NCBI RefSeq assembly: GCF_021130785.1 | Contig: NC_060213.1 | Location: 132,508,001 to 132,572,000 of the forward strand | Direction of reading: 5' to 3' | From: Homalodisca vitripennis | Taxonomy: Eukaryota; Arthropoda; Insecta; Hemiptera; Cicadellidae | DNA length: 64,000 nucleotides | Program-made: the position numbers and the translations under genes | Shown here: positions 63,007 to 64,000 of the stretch, piece by piece | How positions within the stretch are numbered: position 1 is the stretch's first letter | Layout: every line of letters starts with the position of its first letter | The notes under the pieces: generated by a model | Databases searched by the model: none | What the model was told of the DNA's origin: nothing | The model's input: only the letters and a program-made list of their open reading frames with translations

Positions 63007-64000
63007 TCACGGTTTCGATCTCACCCTGCTCACTGGGTCTTTAAAGTATGGGTCGACAATGTTGAACCTAATCCACTCGTCTTTATCGGTTAGGTGTATA
63101 GCGTCTAGCGTCGGAGCCAGTAGTTTGTACATACCGTAAAAGACTTCGCTCACCACTCTCACCAGATAATTAACAGACACAGCGTCACTCATGTCGACAG
63201 GGTCGCCCACAAGTTTCAATCTTTTATTCCTACAATTCCACGTGTCACCGTCGAGTATCGGAGTGTTCACTTTAAGGTATCCTCTATTAACAGCATCTCC
63301 GTCATACAGCGGAGAAGCTACTTGACTTAATCGTTTACGTCCAAATAACCATTTATCCTTATCCGTATCCGGTGTTCTTTCCTTCACATAATTTACAGTG
63401 CATGCGTCGGTACCTTCTTTAGGTTCGGCAACATTAGAAACTCTGTAATTATTAAAGATAACTGTTCCGTCCGCAATACTTTTAGTAGCAGGCAATAGAT
63501 TTTGACACTGAGAGAGTGTAACGGCATCGTTTGGTCCTTGACCATCGGCTACATTCACTAGTCTCCTCTTTTTAGCGTCGATCGTGTCCTTGTCTATCGC
63601 CAGCGTTTTTTCATTCAGTTTCCTGTTCAAAGTCTGTAGGTTTACACCGTCGCCAGCGAGAAGAGGATCAGCCATCTGTCCGAGTCTTTTGTTATCACAT
63701 TCCCAGACTTTACCATCACTACTTCTTTTTAGAGTGTTCGTTTTAAGATATTTTAGCGTCACTGCATCTGTATCCCCCGCGGGATCACCTATCATGCGCA
63801 ACCTGTAGTTGTCAAACCTGTAATATTTGCTGTTCGTGTCCTTATAGGGTACCTCCCTAGCAAGACGACGAAGAGTCAGAGCATCGGTCCAGAGTAGAGC
63901 ATCACCTATGTTGCTAATTCTGTTACCTTTAGCGTCCATCACATTTTTCTTGGATACAAGCGAAACGTCAGACACAGTCTTGAGGACTGCGCTATCCACA
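63007..64000 (-). CDS. Fibre-like protein built of about 40-residue repeats (partial at window edge)
   Basis: The frame is open to the edge of the window. The codon at 63,999 is GTG, so the true start lies outside unless it is the ATG at 63,939. At least 330 residues are visible. Seven repeats with cores at about residues 32, 71, 110, 151, 190, 228 and 266 (spacing 38-41) follow the scheme N-[YK]-R-[LV]-x-x-[VI]-[GA]-D-P-x3-[TSG]-D-A-V-x2-x-Y-[LV], for example RLRMIGDPAGDTDAVTLKYL. This is the N-R-I-x-N-V-x-D-P...T-D-A-V...Y-V pattern of trimeric phage tail-fibre shafts. The C-terminus (about 285-330) leaves the pattern and could be a foldon or attachment tip. Likely a virion spike or receptor-binding protein; inferred from pattern and position. 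Confidence 0.7.
   Translation of the reverse strand, partial: VDSAVLKTVSDVSLVSKKNVMDAKGNRISNIGDALLWTDALTLRRLAREVPYKDTNSKYYRFDNYRLRMIGDPAGDTDAVTLKYLKTNTLKRSSDGKVWECDNKRLGQMADPLLAGDGVNLQTLNRKLNEKTLAIDKDTIDAKKRRLVNVADGQGPNDAVTLSQCQNLLPATKSIADGTVIFNNYRVSNVAEPKEGTDACTVNYVKERTPDTDKDKWLFGRKRLSQVASPLYDGDAVNRGYLKVNTPILDGDTWNCRNKRLKLVGDPVDMSDAVSVNYLVRVVSEVFYGMYKLLAPTLDAIHLTDKDEWIRFNIVDPYFKDPVSRVRSKP

Noticed and set aside
63997..63999. Start codon of the fibre-like gene at 63,999
   Set aside because: The codon is GTG and the frame remains open to the window edge, so the gene most likely starts outside.

Overview
The window looks like a piece of an AT-rich arthropod (probably insect, possibly hemipteran) nuclear genome carrying an endogenous DNA-virus-like element at its right end. 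Evidence for the host type is an R1-clade non-LTR retrotransposon fragment, a Tc1/mariner-type element, short GT-AG introns, and long intergenic sequence of low GC content with simple repeats. I could not name the species. No convincing intact host protein gene is visible from 1 to 54,107.

Layout. (1) 1-24,300: non-coding, repeat-derived DNA forming a very large, diverged inverted repeat. Points near 590-620, 1,735-1,985, 3,340, 5,890, 7,580 and 8,270 pair in reverse order with about 24,150, 23,835-23,565, 22,155, 21,955, 20,145 and 19,670. The left arm was later enlarged by a 5'-inverted R1-type element (3,500-5,705) in a TG microsatellite and by a 1.9-kb mariner-like element with terminal inverted repeats of about 450 bp (8,646-10,564). 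(2) 25,900-54,107: a direct duplication. Copy 1 (about 25.9-39.84 kb) and copy 2 (about 41.84-54.11 kb) are separated by about 2 kb that includes a long hairpin. Copy 1 carries two blocks of about 0.8 kb that copy 2 lacks. (3) 54,108 to the window end: an abrupt change to GC-richer, gene-dense sequence.

The right-hand element reads leftward on the minus strand. In transcription order it encodes: a repeat-built fibre-like protein (open at the window edge); a 78-aa protein; a parvovirus-VP1-like phospholipase A2 protein with a very basic tail; an adenain-like cysteine protease; a penton/minor-capsid-like protein; a 50-aa basic protein overlapping its neighbours; a double-jelly-roll major capsid protein; four further small proteins, one with three internal Greek-key-like repeats; and, after a repeat-rich gap, a seven-exon RING-finger gene with a TATA promoter. 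This is the morphogenesis set of the Polinton/Maverick-adintovirus lineage. The polymerase, integrase and packaging ATPase are not in the window and would be expected beyond 64,000. Genes overlap or abut, and nearly all frames are intact. The exception is the protease, whose N-terminal homologous part has no ATG and lies in the -1 frame relative to the phospholipase gene at a run of nine A.

The outer end of the element (54.1-54.72 kb) is built of short repeats, including eight copies of an E2F-site-like decamer. The junction at 54,107 is exactly where copy 2 of the host duplication stops matching copy 1. This makes it a good candidate for the element's terminus.
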